From positions 1 to 64,000 of the forward strand of contig JAPDOI010001868.1 in assembly GCA_029168955.1 (NCBI GenBank): 64,000 nt of DNA, given 5' to 3'. Shown here one piece after another: positions 45,090-55,856 of this stretch. This DNA comes from Aplectana chamaeleonis (Eukaryota > Nematoda > Chromadorea > Rhabditida > Cosmocercidae). The position numbers and the translations under genes are program-made. The notes beneath the pieces were generated by a model, which saw only the letters and a program-made list of their open reading frames with translations, was not told where the DNA came from and did not search any database. Numbering within the stretch: position 1 is the first letter of the stretch; each line of letters opens with the position of its first letter.

Positions 45090-45700
45090 TTACAAGCTTA
45101 AACTAACACCCGAATGCCCGGCGGCAACGTTATCACTGACATGCTGACCGGGAATACAATTCGAACTCGTACTAAGCTCTTGGGAAGAAATTAGGTTGTT
45201 ACTGATATTGACACAATTCACCCTAACAGGAGCATTAACGTTTACACCAGGAGTACTGACATTAACAGGAGTGTTTACACCAACATTGACAGCCGGAGAA
45301 CTCACTAAAACAGGGGTAGTACCACTAACGGGAGTACTTACATTTGCACCAGCATGATTGACACTAGCAGTGGCAGGACTGCGACGAGCCCTCCGCTCAG
45401 CGGGGGGTAAGCGTTATGCCCGAAATGGGCGGGGCAGGGGCGGAGTCGGCTGTCACCAAGTGCCCAGGTGGCCGGTCGTGAACGAGGAGCGAACGAAGGT
45501 GCGCGGAACGCAATTATAGCCTCGCTCTCACCACGGCCGTTTGGACCAACTACCGAGCTACTCAAGCCAATCGATCCAATTTTATAAAGGTTGCTATAAA
45601 GGTAACTGTTGCTAGAAACATCTGGGGTGGTAGTAATTGGGTGTGTTAAACGCGAGTTAACAGGAGTTAAATTCGCGTTAAACGCGAGTTTAACCACACC
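45090..45700 (-). pseudogene. ORF1 remnant of the CR1-like element
   Basis: Low-complexity frame with NVGVNTPVNVSTPGVNVNAP repeats just upstream of the endonuclease. A segment at 45407-45540 (CGCCCATTTCGGGCATAACG on one strand) recurs in the other orientation near 49300-49410. Confidence 0.45.
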
Positions 45701-48640
45701 AGATTGTAATGATAACTCTTGATAGTTAAGAGAGAACTCGCTCTAGTTTCACCCTAACATCCCCCAGTGGTAGGCCTCTTATACACTTCCAATGAAAACG
45801 CCTCGAAAAAGCGACAATTGTAACCTTTGTTACGAAAAATAGCCTTTTCAAAACGTTTTCAGGTCTGTTTTTTCTCTAAAATTCCGCCATGTGGCATCCT
45901 CGCGGTAAGTTCGCGTTTAACATACTCTCGCAGACAGCACGGAAATAGTGCTGAAATGCGAGAGGAACTGGCGGTTAACGAAAAACTCCTCCCGAGGAGT
46001 TTTTGGATGCGGTTAGCAAGATACAGTAGGAACAGTTTTGACCATCCATACTGAGGGCAAGCACGAGTTTAATTAATGCAGAGGGTTAAGGAAGTTTGAT
46101 AGCACTGTTAGCGATTTTGATCCAGGACGTCACCCTATCTTTAAAACTGAAAGGTGTTCCAATGGAGAGTCTTTTAACGGCTTCCGCCAGGGAAACGGGC
46201 GATGAGGGATCAAAAACAAAGCAAGGATCATTGCTGAAACACGTTAGCCGTCTTCTTTGGTGGCACTAATCAATCCCTCCCAATCAGCTGTTAATTTTTT
46301 TTCGAGCGCCGACACTTCTCCCGCTTTTGTTTATTTTCTTCCGGAATTCATTCGCTTTGCTATTATCAGGTTAGTTTCATTTTCATAATTCATTGCATAG
46401 CACAGGCTATGAGGAGTATGTAGTAAATTATTTGTTTGCTCGCGTTTCGAAGGGGTTTCCACAACTTTTTCAGTGCAAAAAAGTGAAAATTTTGCAAGCC
46501 ACTGATTTTCAAGTGATTTGATGCTTTAGTAATGATTAATCAGCGTTAGTCGGGGCGTATCGGGCGAGTTTTGTGGGAAAGAAATGCGAACTTGTTTCTG
46601 AACCAACTAAATTTGTTCTCCTTTTTCTGCAAGATTCTAATACTCCTCTTTCATTGCCAGATCAGTGCCATCGTGGCCTCTTATTTTTTTTTTGAGGGTC
46701 CGCGACGCAGTTGCTTTGGTGCATTGTTAGAGCCACTCGAAGTGTTTCAAATTCTTACCTTGAAATATGTGTACAAAATCTTTTTCTTAAACGATGCGCA
46801 TATGAGTGTGTAACAGTGTTTCTATATATTTTCAACACTAACTGCGGGCGGTGGATTAGTTTCATTTTGAGAAGACGGCAAACACTTCACAAATTCAACT
46901 GCATCAATGACCGAAACCACACCATTACCCCAATCTCGGACGCCAGACTTCAGTTGCACGCTTCCAAAAAAAAACACTTGAATTTATTTTCAAGAACGAA
47001 AATAGACTATCTAGTTTATCATCATTCTTATAGGTTTTTAACTATCCATTTCAGTTGAATGCAGGACATTCTTTGAATTTATGCATTACTCGACGAGTTG
47101 CGGAATGTCTTTTTCGCACCTAGCGTTACCTTTTCAAGAACACCTTGTAAATAATTCATCCAGAAATTCTCAAATTTTCGTTCACTCGAAATTTCCTTCC
47201 GATAAATTTTTTGTTTTTCAAAAAAACTTTTGTTTGAAAATATCAAAAAAAAAGTTAACAAAGTTACTACAAATGCAAACTTTTGTCAGATCACACGCAA
47301 TTGATTGATTGAGGCTAATGATTAATCTAACATGTCTTTTCGAGAGTGGTCCTGAAAACTCACGGAGCTCACAAAAAATTACGAGAATTAGGATTTACAA
47401 GGAAAATTTAAAAAATTGCATTTTGATCGTGTTTCGAACAAGCAAAATATTACGAAGTTCCTTTCGGAAGCTCTTCCTAATGAATAAAATAAATAGCATC
47501 ACTTGTATAATCTTTCCGATCCCTCGTCTTTCCACCGTAAACGTCGTTCGTGTCCAAGTGTAGAAAATACTTATGCGGACGAAGGTCACGCATAATGTAT
47601 GTGTAAGCAGAGGGCAGCTTTCGTTAAACCGGCAACAAACCGTGGCACCTATTTCGCGGTTCGTAGCCGGCCAGGAGGTGGCGGTTAATACGTGTTAATT
47701 TGGCGGCTCTACTGCATTTAATTCGCGGTATGTTGGCGGCTTGGAGGTGGCGGTTTATTCGCGGTTAACACACCATTTACTACCACCCCTGATTACCAAT
47801 CTTGTAGTATCATTAACATCATTAAATATTATTTACACTTTTAATAATAGATGTCCCTTCATGGGCTCTATTACAAATACTACAGTTTCCAAAAAAGAAC
47901 TACATAGATCTTCCCGAGTTATGGTGGAAAGACGCTTTAATTGCCCACTTTTGCGTTTTCGCCCCTTTTTCCTCTGAATAGCAGCGGTATTGTGCCAAAT
48001 GACTCAAAAATTCTAAAAACCGAAATTACTCGCTATGAAAAAAAGAACATTATCCCAACCCTCGAATGAATCAAATATGAATCGAATAATTGAAAAAAAA
48101 GGAAAACTGAATTCACTAACAAGGCAGGCTTGCTCACATACCATTGAGTTTCAAAGCGCAATTTTAATATATTGTAGGGGAAGGACAGTGCTCCAATATC
48201 TCATACTCAGACTCGGCTAAATGCCTAACTAAATGGGAACTAGTAGCCATCGTCATAGTCATACTAACCATTCCAAACAAAATGTACTTTTCTAGAACCA
48301 TTTTTGGACGTAAAGTCCGGATATGCCCATCGCGGCTGCCTAGTTTCACTCTGGAAGAAGTTATGAGCGCTTTTAAAGCTTTGCGGTGATGTACTACCCC
48401 CCATAGGCATATTCGGAATTCACGTCCAAGAATGGTTCCAGAAAAGTACATTTCATTTGGAATGGTTAGTATAACTTAAAGTAGTTCTCTTGTAGGAGAT
48501 CTACAGAAAATTTTTCGAGCACGGTCAATTTATGTACTGTCACAGACCTACAGCAACTACAACATGGTTTTCCAAATTGCTACGGGAAGTTTAAATCAGT
48601 CTCTAGTAAGTAGATCACATATTCTAGAAATTCGAAGTGT
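45701..48640. other. AT-rich sequence without recognised genes
   Basis: Open frames are short and not bounded by splice sites. Near 48260-48470 a segment with ATTTCATTTGGAATGG occurs in inverted pairs and is shared with 42970. A G/C-rich block at 47620-47770 contains repeats of GTGGCGGTT. Confidence 0.4.
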
Positions 48641-48716
48641 GAAACTTTCGAGCAAATAGGATATTCAAATCCCGAATAGTCGAAGTATGTATTCCTGTTA
48701 ACACAGTTGATGAGTT

Positions 48717-49145
48717 GATCGCAAAACGCTTGGCTCCGGGCGAGATCAACTCAGCACCTTGTGTAAACATACCATAACGTGCACTGCGACGTTGAACTGC
48801 AGTTACGGCAAGAAACAACCGAAAATCGTGTAAGACTTAACTAGGGCATCATCTTGACAGGTCTACGACTGTTAGATAGTCTCTGACGGTATTCCTGTTT
48901 CATCCCGTTATGCGGGTGAAAGGATGATTGCTTCGGTGAAGATTTACCGAGCAGTTGAGTGAGAGCGGCGCTGGGGCTTCGGTGGTGCAGTGCGATAAGG
49001 CGCTCCCCCGGAAAGGGAATATGCTGGTTCAATCTCGCCCGGAGCCAAGCGTTTTGCGATCAACTCAGCACCTTGTGTAAACATACCATAACGTGCACTG
49101 CGACGTTGAACTGCAGTTACGGCAAAAAACAACCGAAAATCGTGG
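48717..49145 (+). repeat. tRNA-derived SINE-like repeat
   Basis: A 72-base tRNA-like head (48975-49046) has pairing ends GGCTTCG and CGGAGCC, an A-box-like GTGGTGCAGTGCGATAAGG and a B-box-like GGTTCAATCTC, but a shortened anticodon arm, so it is not a working tRNA. It is followed by a unique tail ending AACCGAAAATCGTGG. The tail (about 105 bp) is repeated at 48738-48831, where the adjoining 24 bases are inverted. RNA polymerase III transcription is the known mode for such repeats. Confidence 0.6.
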
Positions 49146-49648
49146 AAGTATTCCTGTATTCTTGCTATTAATTCGATTTGGAACCAAATCGAATAACTCC
49201 TTTACGGTTGATATTGTCCTATCTCACCACACCTTAATTTCTCTCCTTTCTCGTCAATTGGCTTGAATGGCTCGTTAGTTGGTGGACGCTGTCGTAGTGA
49301 GTGCAGCGCTATAACTGCGTTCCTCGCGCCTGCGTTTACGACCGGCCAACTGGGCAGTTGGTTACAGCCGACTCCGCCCCCGCTCCGCCCATTTCGGGCA
49401 TAACGCAGCACACCCCGCTCGGTCGTGATCATAGGAGTTCCAGAGAATCGTCGCAAGTGCTCGCGTGACAGAGCTAATAATGACCATTTATGTGTTTTTG
49501 ATATATTAAACTTTCTGTCCATTGATTGCTTGCCTGCATCGATACATCGCATGAGCCGCGATGACTCTTCTCATAATAGGTTGCTCAAAGTGATCCTCCC
49601 TGCATCGAACATCGCCAGGACAGTACTGAAGCGCGCTCCTCAGCTTAA

Positions 49649-50300
49649 AGGCAGCATACACGCTCGCAAGCATAGTCGAGATAACAGCATAGATAGGTCC
49701 GCACGGCCCGTACTATGTCGTCAACGACGTTTGAAGCGCTGAAAACTGTCCAGGATGACAATATTTGACAATGTTTGAGCAATCTTGCCTTCCACGCCCG
49801 TATTTTCACACCCCTTCGAGTAACAGAATGAGAATCGATACTTGTGAAAACGTGTGATAATTGAGAGTGATAGCACTATCAAATGGGAGTGCACGAGAGA
49901 AATAGCTTGGCTTACTTGAATATAACATGTCTGCATACCTATTGACTCTCGTCCACTTCCGAGAATGCCGCTCTGATTTGGCTGACCTCTTGAAATGGAG
50001 GATTTTATCAGTGCACAAACATGTTATATTGAGGTACATCGAGTTTTTTCTCTACTGCACTCCCTTTTTATAGTGCTATCATTCTAAGTTATAACATGTT
50101 TTCTCAAGTATCGATTCTCATTCTGTTACTCGAAGGGGTGTGAAAATACGGGCGTGGAAGGCAAGATTGCTCAAACATTGTCAAATATTGTCATCCTGGA
50201 CAGTTTTCAGCGCTTCAAACGTCGTTGACGACATATTACGGGCCGTGCGGACCTATCTATGCTGTTATCTCGACTATGCTTGCGAGCGTGTATGCTGCCT
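49649..50300. mobile_element. Long fold-back MITE, family C copy 3
   Basis: Ends AGGCAGCATACACGCTCGCA and its complement, TTAA both sides. The right TTAA (50301-50304) is shared with family D. Confidence 0.9.
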
Positions 50301-50304
50301 TTAA

Positions 50305-50759
50305 AGGCATCGTTCGCGCTGAAAACCAATTTCCATTTCTTGGGCTCAATTTCATGAATGAGCCCGGTAGACCACACCGGTGAGTTTTGGCGCTTCAAAA
50401 ACCTAGGATTATGAGGCTGGAAGAGGTTGAAAATGAGGATCCGCCACCAGTTCTCACCAGTCATCTAGCACTTTTTCATAGAATGCAGGTCCGACCGGCA
50501 AACACCATGAAAATCAGTTACGGCACAAACTCCGCTGTAGAAAAACTTTGAAAATAACAGTGACAAGGCCCCCAAATGCAGAAAAACTTTAAAAACGATT
50601 TCGGCGCGAAATTCAAATTTGTATTTACAAGGTGTTCCAAATGAATTTTCTTTACGAATGGAAGTTTTTCATGGGCGCCGTCGACGTTTTCGTTCACTAG
50701 AGAGGCCAAGCTACACAAAAACATGAAGAAATAATATACGGTTTCCTGCGCGTATGCCT
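50305..50759. mobile_element. TTAA-flanked MITE, family D copy 2
   Basis: Starts AGGCATCGTTCGCGC, ends ATGCCT before TTAA. It sits tail to head with the family C element and shares internal sequence with 3723-4135. Confidence 0.85.
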
Positions 50760-50834
50760 TTAAGCGTTTCTCCTTCACTAATGGCCTGTTCATTAGAGCC
50801 TCCCTCCCTCGGGAGGAACGTGAGCGGCGATTCA

Positions 50835-51165
50835 TCGATGCAGGCAAGCCATCAATGGACAGAAAGTTTAATATATCAAAAACACATAAATGATTAATAT
50901 TAGCTCTGTCACGCGGGCACTTGCGACGATTCTGTGGAACTCCTATGATCACGACTGAGCGACTACGCTCAATCTCTCTAAAAACATTCGACTTCTCTAA
51001 ACCTGCAGAAGGGGATGACGGCACAACTGAATCAGAAACAGCACTGACACAAGGAACATCACTGATACTATCCGGAAAATCCTGACTACGAAGGGCTTCT
51101 CTCAACTCAGACATTGAAATTGGCGGACCGGCGGCATTTACCTGGCGAGCTAAAACCATTCCCGG
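50835..51165 (-). pseudogene. CR1-type ORF1 fragment, inverted copy
   Basis: The minus-strand frame gives MSELREALRSQDFPDSISD, a Ser-rich linker, and ERSRSVVIIGVPQNRRKC then DILNFLSIDGLPAS, the same region as 49425-49560 on the plus strand. It is probably the continuation of the ORF1 that starts at 53504, separated by an inserted element. Confidence 0.7.
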
Positions 51166-51338
51166 TATCGGACAGCCATTAGTGGCCGACCGCTAGCAGT
51201 ATCTTGGCAATTACCTGGCAGCCCGCTGTAGAGCAATCATTTGCCAGCGGTCCGCCAGTCTCTTGTCAGACCGATCAATCGGGGTAGGTCCCTCACGGCA
51301 GATCGTTGCGTAGGAGATCGCCTACGCAACGGTCTGAA

Positions 51339-52104
51339 GGCTCATTCATAGCGGGTCGCTTCAACTAGTCGCGGCACTGCCAACAGGTACAAAACCCGTC
51401 GCGGCAACAGATCGTGCACTGAGTCGCGACGGGTTGGAACTGTTTGCAGTTTCAGTCACGATTGCCGAGCGACTGGGGTATTTCATAGCTAGTCGAAGCA
51501 ACCTGCTCGATTTTGTTAGGTCGCTTCGACTAGTCGCGTCGCTCCCATTATGGAAGCGTCTAGTCGAAGCGACTAAACCGTCACAACCTTGTGTATGTGG
51601 CGCAAAATTTTAGACGTCACAGTTCACTCGCATAAAATACGGCATGTGAAAGGGAAAAAAACGTGTATTTATCATACATTCAGGATTATAGAGCTGAGAA
51701 AGTTCAATAAGGCTACCGAGAAATCACATTTCATGCAGAGCTTTCGGCTATTACTAACGTTAGTAGAAGTTTTATGTTGCTGTACAAGCAAATTGCATCC
51801 CGTCGTCTCTTTAAGCCATGTTTTTGTTGTAAAACTATACAAGACTATTTTATTCAGAGGATTAAGGCACCGACGTCACAAAAAATCAGGAGGAGCGAGC
51901 AAAAACCCAGAAAAAATGTTTGTTTGATTCCTGCGGCGTTGTCCGCAATTGTCCGTATTTTTTAAGCAAAACTGCGGCCGCCCGAGCGACTCGACGAAGC
52001 GACGAAGCGATTTGAAATAGCTTCGTTCAGCGATTTCAAATCGCGGCAGTTTTGTTGGTCGCTTCGACTTGAAGTTGAAGCGACCAGCTATGAATGAGCC
52101 TTGA
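51339..52104. mobile_element. Family I element, copy 2
   Basis: AAGGCTCATTCATAGCGGGT at the left and its near-complement CAGCTATGAATGAGCCTT at the right; internal GTCGCTTCGAC and CGAAGCGAC motifs recur. Shared with 14890-15510. Confidence 0.65.
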
Positions 52105-52139
52105 GGTGAAGGACCCACCCCACCTCATCCCCCCACGCC

Positions 52140-52265
52140 GTGGGGACTTTCCCCTCAGCTGCCAAAAATATGCTAGCCTCTGTTGAGTGACTTCAGGTCA
52201 CCTTCCAGGGCCAGCATCAAAGCGCTGAGTGAGCACTCATTGGACTGAATCGCCTTATATACCGG
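52140..52265 (-). ncRNA. Family J core: TATA box, initiator-like site and two stems
   Basis: On the minus strand TATATAAGG (52261-52253) precedes GCTCACTCAGC, a stem CAGC/GCTG, CCCTGGAAG, and the stem GTGAC/GTCAC (52201-52187). The same order occurs at 26371-26446 and 23683-23975. Whether an RNA is made is unproven. Confidence 0.4.
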
Positions 52266-52655
52266 CTGAGCTTAACAATGAAATCAGAGATCAAACTATA
52301 ACATGCTAAAACGTGCTCTCTCGAGTGCCAGTCATGTGACGACTCAGCGCCAAACGAAGGCCTCTGGGCGGTTAAGCGCTAGCCGAGTGCCGATTGGTGG
52401 ATAACTGCGTTTTCATGCTCTCGGTAATTTCGAGGTGTGATTGCCCTTGTCAGCTGAATGCAAGTTATCACGCAGCTTTCAGGCGGCTGGCACATTTTCG
52501 CCAGCGGTCCGCCGCTCGCACTTATTGAGATGCCAAGTATGAGCCAGCTGTCGTCCTCGTGTATGCCAACTGTCGGCCTCGTGATAGCCATTGGCCAGCT
52601 AAATGTCAGCTGTCACCCACCCGTTGAGCAACTGGCGAATTTTCGCCAGCTGTCC

Positions 52656-52722
52656 GCTGCTCCCAATGTCTGAGAATGTAGCATTCAATCTATCATTGCC
52701 CTGGCTTAGCTCCGCATTAGCC
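52656..52722 (-). pseudogene. ORF1 middle fragment
   Basis: Continues KANAELSQGNDRLNATFSD from the N-terminal part at 53504-53263 once the MITE at 52727-53262 and one TTAA are removed. Confidence 0.7.
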
Positions 52723-52726
52723 TTAA

Positions 52727-53262
52727 AGGCAGTGGTCGCGATCAAATATGCTTCTCTTCTTTTCCTCTCTAAACCCTTTTCTAGGTTTCAAGTAGTAGGA
52801 CCTATAAGAAAAAATCGCGAAAAAACACTGTTTTGAGCCGAATTTCAAGCCTGAACTTCCTTGTCTTTTGATGGTGAATCAGCCCACTCTACATCATCGA
52901 CATCGATGATCTCTAATATAAAGAACATCCGTTGGCTTGAAATTGAGTTTCAATAGATGAGCCTTATGTACACATCTAGTCAAAAACATAGTGCTTGCTT
53001 TCATTGTTCAACTGTTTTTATTCGGTGAATTTGCATTTATTTCTTCCTCTGAATGTCGATGATTTTTGACTGCTCGGCATGAGACTGCGATCTTTTTGGT
53101 CGGCGCTGTGCACGTGTGCACGGACTGGCTTCTTTGGGCCTCAGAAACTCTAATTCTAGCTCGTTTCTTACCGCGCTGCATTAATAGTTTTTCAGCTGTT
53201 CTCGATCTAAGCTGACTTTTGTAGTTTTTTTTCGATAGCGTTTTTCATCGTGACCACTGCCT
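52727..53262. mobile_element. TTAA-flanked MITE, family H copy 1
   Basis: Ends AGGCAGTGGTCGCGATCAAA and its complement, with TTAA at 52723-52726 and 53263-53266. A related end lies at 63607. Removing it restores the ORF1 frame exactly. Confidence 0.9.
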
Positions 53263-53504
53263 TTAACCATATCGCGGACCATCTCGGATAACTCACAATT
53301 TCTCTTACATAACGATTCAACCTGACTCCTTGCATTCAGGAGATAAGCGAGAATTGTCCGTATATGAATCGGCAGCGATTCGTCGTCCACCAGCGCCTTT
53401 GCGGGTTTACCAAAGTCCATCTCCGACGACATCTCTTCCATGAGGCTTTTGCGGATCTTGCTGCCCTGAGGTGTCGGAGGGCAGACCGGAGTTTCGCTCG
53501 TCAT
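53263..53504 (-). pseudogene. ORF1 N-terminal fragment (coiled coil)
   Basis: From an ATG at 53504 the frame reads MTSETPVCPPTPQGSKIRK and then ILAYLLNARSQVESLCKRN with NCELSEMVRDMV, a predicted coiled coil, typical of the N-terminal half of non-LTR ORF1 proteins, which trimerise through it. The frame is cut by MITE H. Confidence 0.6.
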
Positions 53505-53520
53505 CGGGTTACAACCAATT

Positions 53521-53604
53521 AAAAAAATAGACCTGATGCGGTGGCACAAAAGAATAAAAAGAAAAATAGACCTGATGCGGTGGCACAAAAGAATAAAAAG
53601 AAAA
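53521..53604. repeat. Two tandem 41-bp units upstream of ORF1
   Basis: TAGACCTGATGCGGTGGCAC followed by AAAAGAATAAAAAG occurs twice in tandem, possibly a 5' untranslated repeat of the element. Confidence 0.7.
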
Positions 53605-54265
53605 ATTTCACACTCGGCCACAAGAGTGCTCGCCTGTTGAAGTGATGTCGGTGTCCAGATCCGATAACGTAACCACGTAGACCACGCCAAGATTACCAGT
53701 TACCACAGACGATGCAATAACGTAACCAACATAGAACACAGCAACAATACCAGCTACCACAAACCACACCAACAATACCAATTTACCATTTACCTTAAAT
53801 GGATCTTAATTAGACGTGTTTCAAATAGAGGGTGCACTTCTATTTTTGAGCCTTGTACCATTATACTACCGAAACCGCTCTGCATTCCTCAGCTATTTGT
53901 GGTGCGCGCGAAGCGCGCACCTGATTTGGAAAAGGATTGTTTCTGCGCACACCCCTCGTTACAGAATCTCGGTTTGGAAGATAGTTCCAAACTTAGCATT
54001 TTCACAAAATGTAGAGCAGTATAGGTTCTTAACACTGCCCAAGCTTCAGAAAAATCTGCTTTGTGGTTCTCGAGATATTGAAAAATTTGTGAATTTTAAA
54101 ATGTGTGTCTGTGTGTGTGTGTGAGTCCGATGAAACTTTTGAATGATAAGAAACATGGTTGGCCAATTGAGAGAAATGGAGTGGTACTGTGATAAGAGGG
54201 AATTGATTGCAAGCGTTAGAGTAGGTCTCCTTTACGTCCATCAAGAACCGTATGCACACCGTTTA
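53605..54265. other. No gene recognised; low-complexity ACCA-rich and GT runs
   Basis: 53690-53800 is rich in ACCA/AATACC; a short GT microsatellite lies at 54101-54122. Confidence 0.45.
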
Positions 54266-54267
54266 TT

Positions 54268-55345
54268 ATACGGGGTCCGACTGGAAGTGCGCCATGCGCA
54301 AAGGAACGTGCGCGGTACCCAACTGGAAGTGTGCCAAACGCCAGGAAACGTGCGCGGGACCCGAATGAAAATGCGCAAAGCGCGGGGGAGAGAGTGCGAG
54401 ACCCAACTGAGTGCGCCGAGCGCCGGGGAACGTGTGCGGAACCCCAACGGAAATGTGCCAAGCGCCACAGAACCTGTGTAGGACCTGATTGGAAGTGCGC
54501 CAAGCGCCGGGGAACGTATGCAGTGCCCAACTGGAAGTGTTCCAAACCCCACAGAACGTGTGTGTGAGCGGGACCCAACTGGGAGCGCGCCAAGGGCCGG
54601 AAAAAGTGACCGGGATCTAACTGGGAGCAGGCCAAGCTCCGGAGAACGTGTGCGGGACCCAACTGGAAGTGTGCCACACGCCAGGAAACGTGCGCGGGAC
54701 CCGAATGAAAATGCGCAAAGCGCAGGGAAGAGAGTGCGAGACCCAACCAAGAGTGCACCAAGCGCCGGAGAACGTGTGCGGGATGAACAGGCACCAGGCG
54801 CCCGTAAAAGTGTACGGGACCCAACTGTGAGTGCGCCAAGCACCAGGGAACGTGTACGGAACCCCAACGGAAATGTGCCAAGCGCTACAGAACGTGTGTG
54901 GGACCTGACTGGAAGTGCGCCAAGCGCCGGGGAACGTATGCGGTGCCCACTGGAAGTGTTCCAAACCCCACAGAACGTGTGTGGGAGCGGGACCCAACTG
55001 GGAGCGCGCCAAGGGCCGGAAAAAGTGGCCAGGATCTAACTGGGAGCAGGCCAAGCGCCGGAGAACGTGTGCGGGACCCAACTTCGGGTACGCCATGCGC
55101 CGAGGAAAGCGTGCGGGACCCAACTGGAAGTGCTCCATGGGCCGGGGAACGTATTCGTGACCCAACTGGGAGTGCGCCAAGCGCCGGGAAAAGTGTGCGG
55201 GACCCAACTGGGAGCGCGCCAAGCGCCGGGGAACGTGTGCGGGACCCAACTTCGGGTGCGCCAAGCGTCGGGGAAATAGTGCGGGACCCCACTGGGAGTA
55301 CGCCAAGCGTTACGGATCGTGTGTTTGACCCAAGTTGGAGGACCG
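54268..55345 (+). repeat. Second 42-bp minisatellite, about 1.1 kb
   Basis: About 25 units near TGTGCGGGACCCAACTGGAA plus GTGCGCCAAGCGCCGGGGAACG. In the plus direction it reads ERVRDPTGSAPSAG repeats. Frames stay open because 42 is divisible by three. The unit is homologous to the minus strand of the array at 27890-32630. Confidence 0.9.
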
Positions 55346-55397
55346 CCAAAGGAGTGAAAATCGAAAACGCGGTCGCGATTCATCCGTTCATCTAGTG

Positions 55398-55690
55398 ACG
55401 ATTATAAATTGCCACCGGCACAAAATTCTCACGGTAAACAAAATTGATGATAACCAGTTGATAACGGGTAGGGTATAGAAGAAATTGAGAGCGGTGTGTT
55501 TTCTTTCACACACCATTTTTCTCCGGAGGTGAGCGGCTGAAGTTGAACACACTAGAGATTAGGGAAACGGCCTCACCGGTGATAAAGAAAACACGATACT
55601 GGGGCCTACTCATGGAAAACTCTGGTAGGAAAAACTACTTCACTTCCGTGAGAATTTTGTGCCGGTGGCAAATTATAATCCTGTTTCATC
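55398..55690 (+). mobile_element. Family G element with TATA box and hairpin, full copy
   Basis: ATTATAAATTGCCACCGGCA at the left and TGCCGGTGGCAAATTATAAT at the right are inverted repeats. Inside are GGTATAGAAG, GAGCGGTGTGT and ACACACCATT, the last two able to pair, then TTCTCCGGAGGTGAGCGGCTG. No protein. Confidence 0.65.
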
Positions 55691-55856
55691 TAGTCGTCAT
55701 TAGGTTTGGAAACCAAGAAAAATGGTGTGAACTGTGGTCGCGCTAAAAGGGGTGGGCAAGTGTTATGCAAGAGGAGTGTACTACACAACTGCATGGACAT
55801 ATGAAAGTCATATCTGAGGGTGTAATAAGCCTTTAAAAGGAAACTTTTGCTTAAAT

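Larger units (their letters stand above)
38567..45700 (-). mobile_element. CR1-like non-LTR retrotransposon, interrupted
   Basis: Read on the minus strand, the order is ORF1 remnant (45700-45090), endonuclease (45080-44267), reverse transcriptase and C-terminal region (40390-38724), and a 3' end with repeats of AAATC (38600-38567), as in CR1/L2-type elements that end in short repeats. A 3.9-kb element with inverted ends (40391-44266) splits the endonuclease from the polymerase. The protein region normally between them is missing, so the element was also internally deleted. It is dead in this copy. Confidence 0.8.
49425..50833 (+). pseudogene. CR1-type ORF1 (RNA-binding) fragment, split by two MITEs
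   Basis: The frame SVVIIGVPENRRKCSRD, DILNFLSIDCLPASIHRM and RLLKVILPASNIARTVLKR is the RRM-like region of CR1-type ORF1 proteins, which bind element RNA. It stops at the TTAA at 49645. Removing the two abutting elements (49649-50300 and 50305-50759) joins CAG CTT to AAG CGT in frame and continues KRFSFTNGLFIRASLPREER, the expected C-terminal end. At about 50835 the sequence meets an inverted copy of the same ORF. Confidence 0.75.
51168..52655. mobile_element. Composite element inserted in ORF1
   Basis: GGACAG at both ends inverted (GGACAGCCATTAGTGGCC at the left, GCCAGCTGTCC at the right). It contains family I copy 2 (51339-52104) and a family J core (52140-52265). Both sides carry ORF1 coding sequence in the same orientation. 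Confidence 0.5.

Noticed and set aside
48975..49046. Functional tRNA gene
   Set aside because: The acceptor and D stems pair, but the anticodon arm is about four bases short and the T stem is mismatched; a SINE head fits better.
54216..55349. Several frames of 150-230 codons on both strands
   Set aside because: All come from the second 42-bp array; the open frames overlap in several registers.
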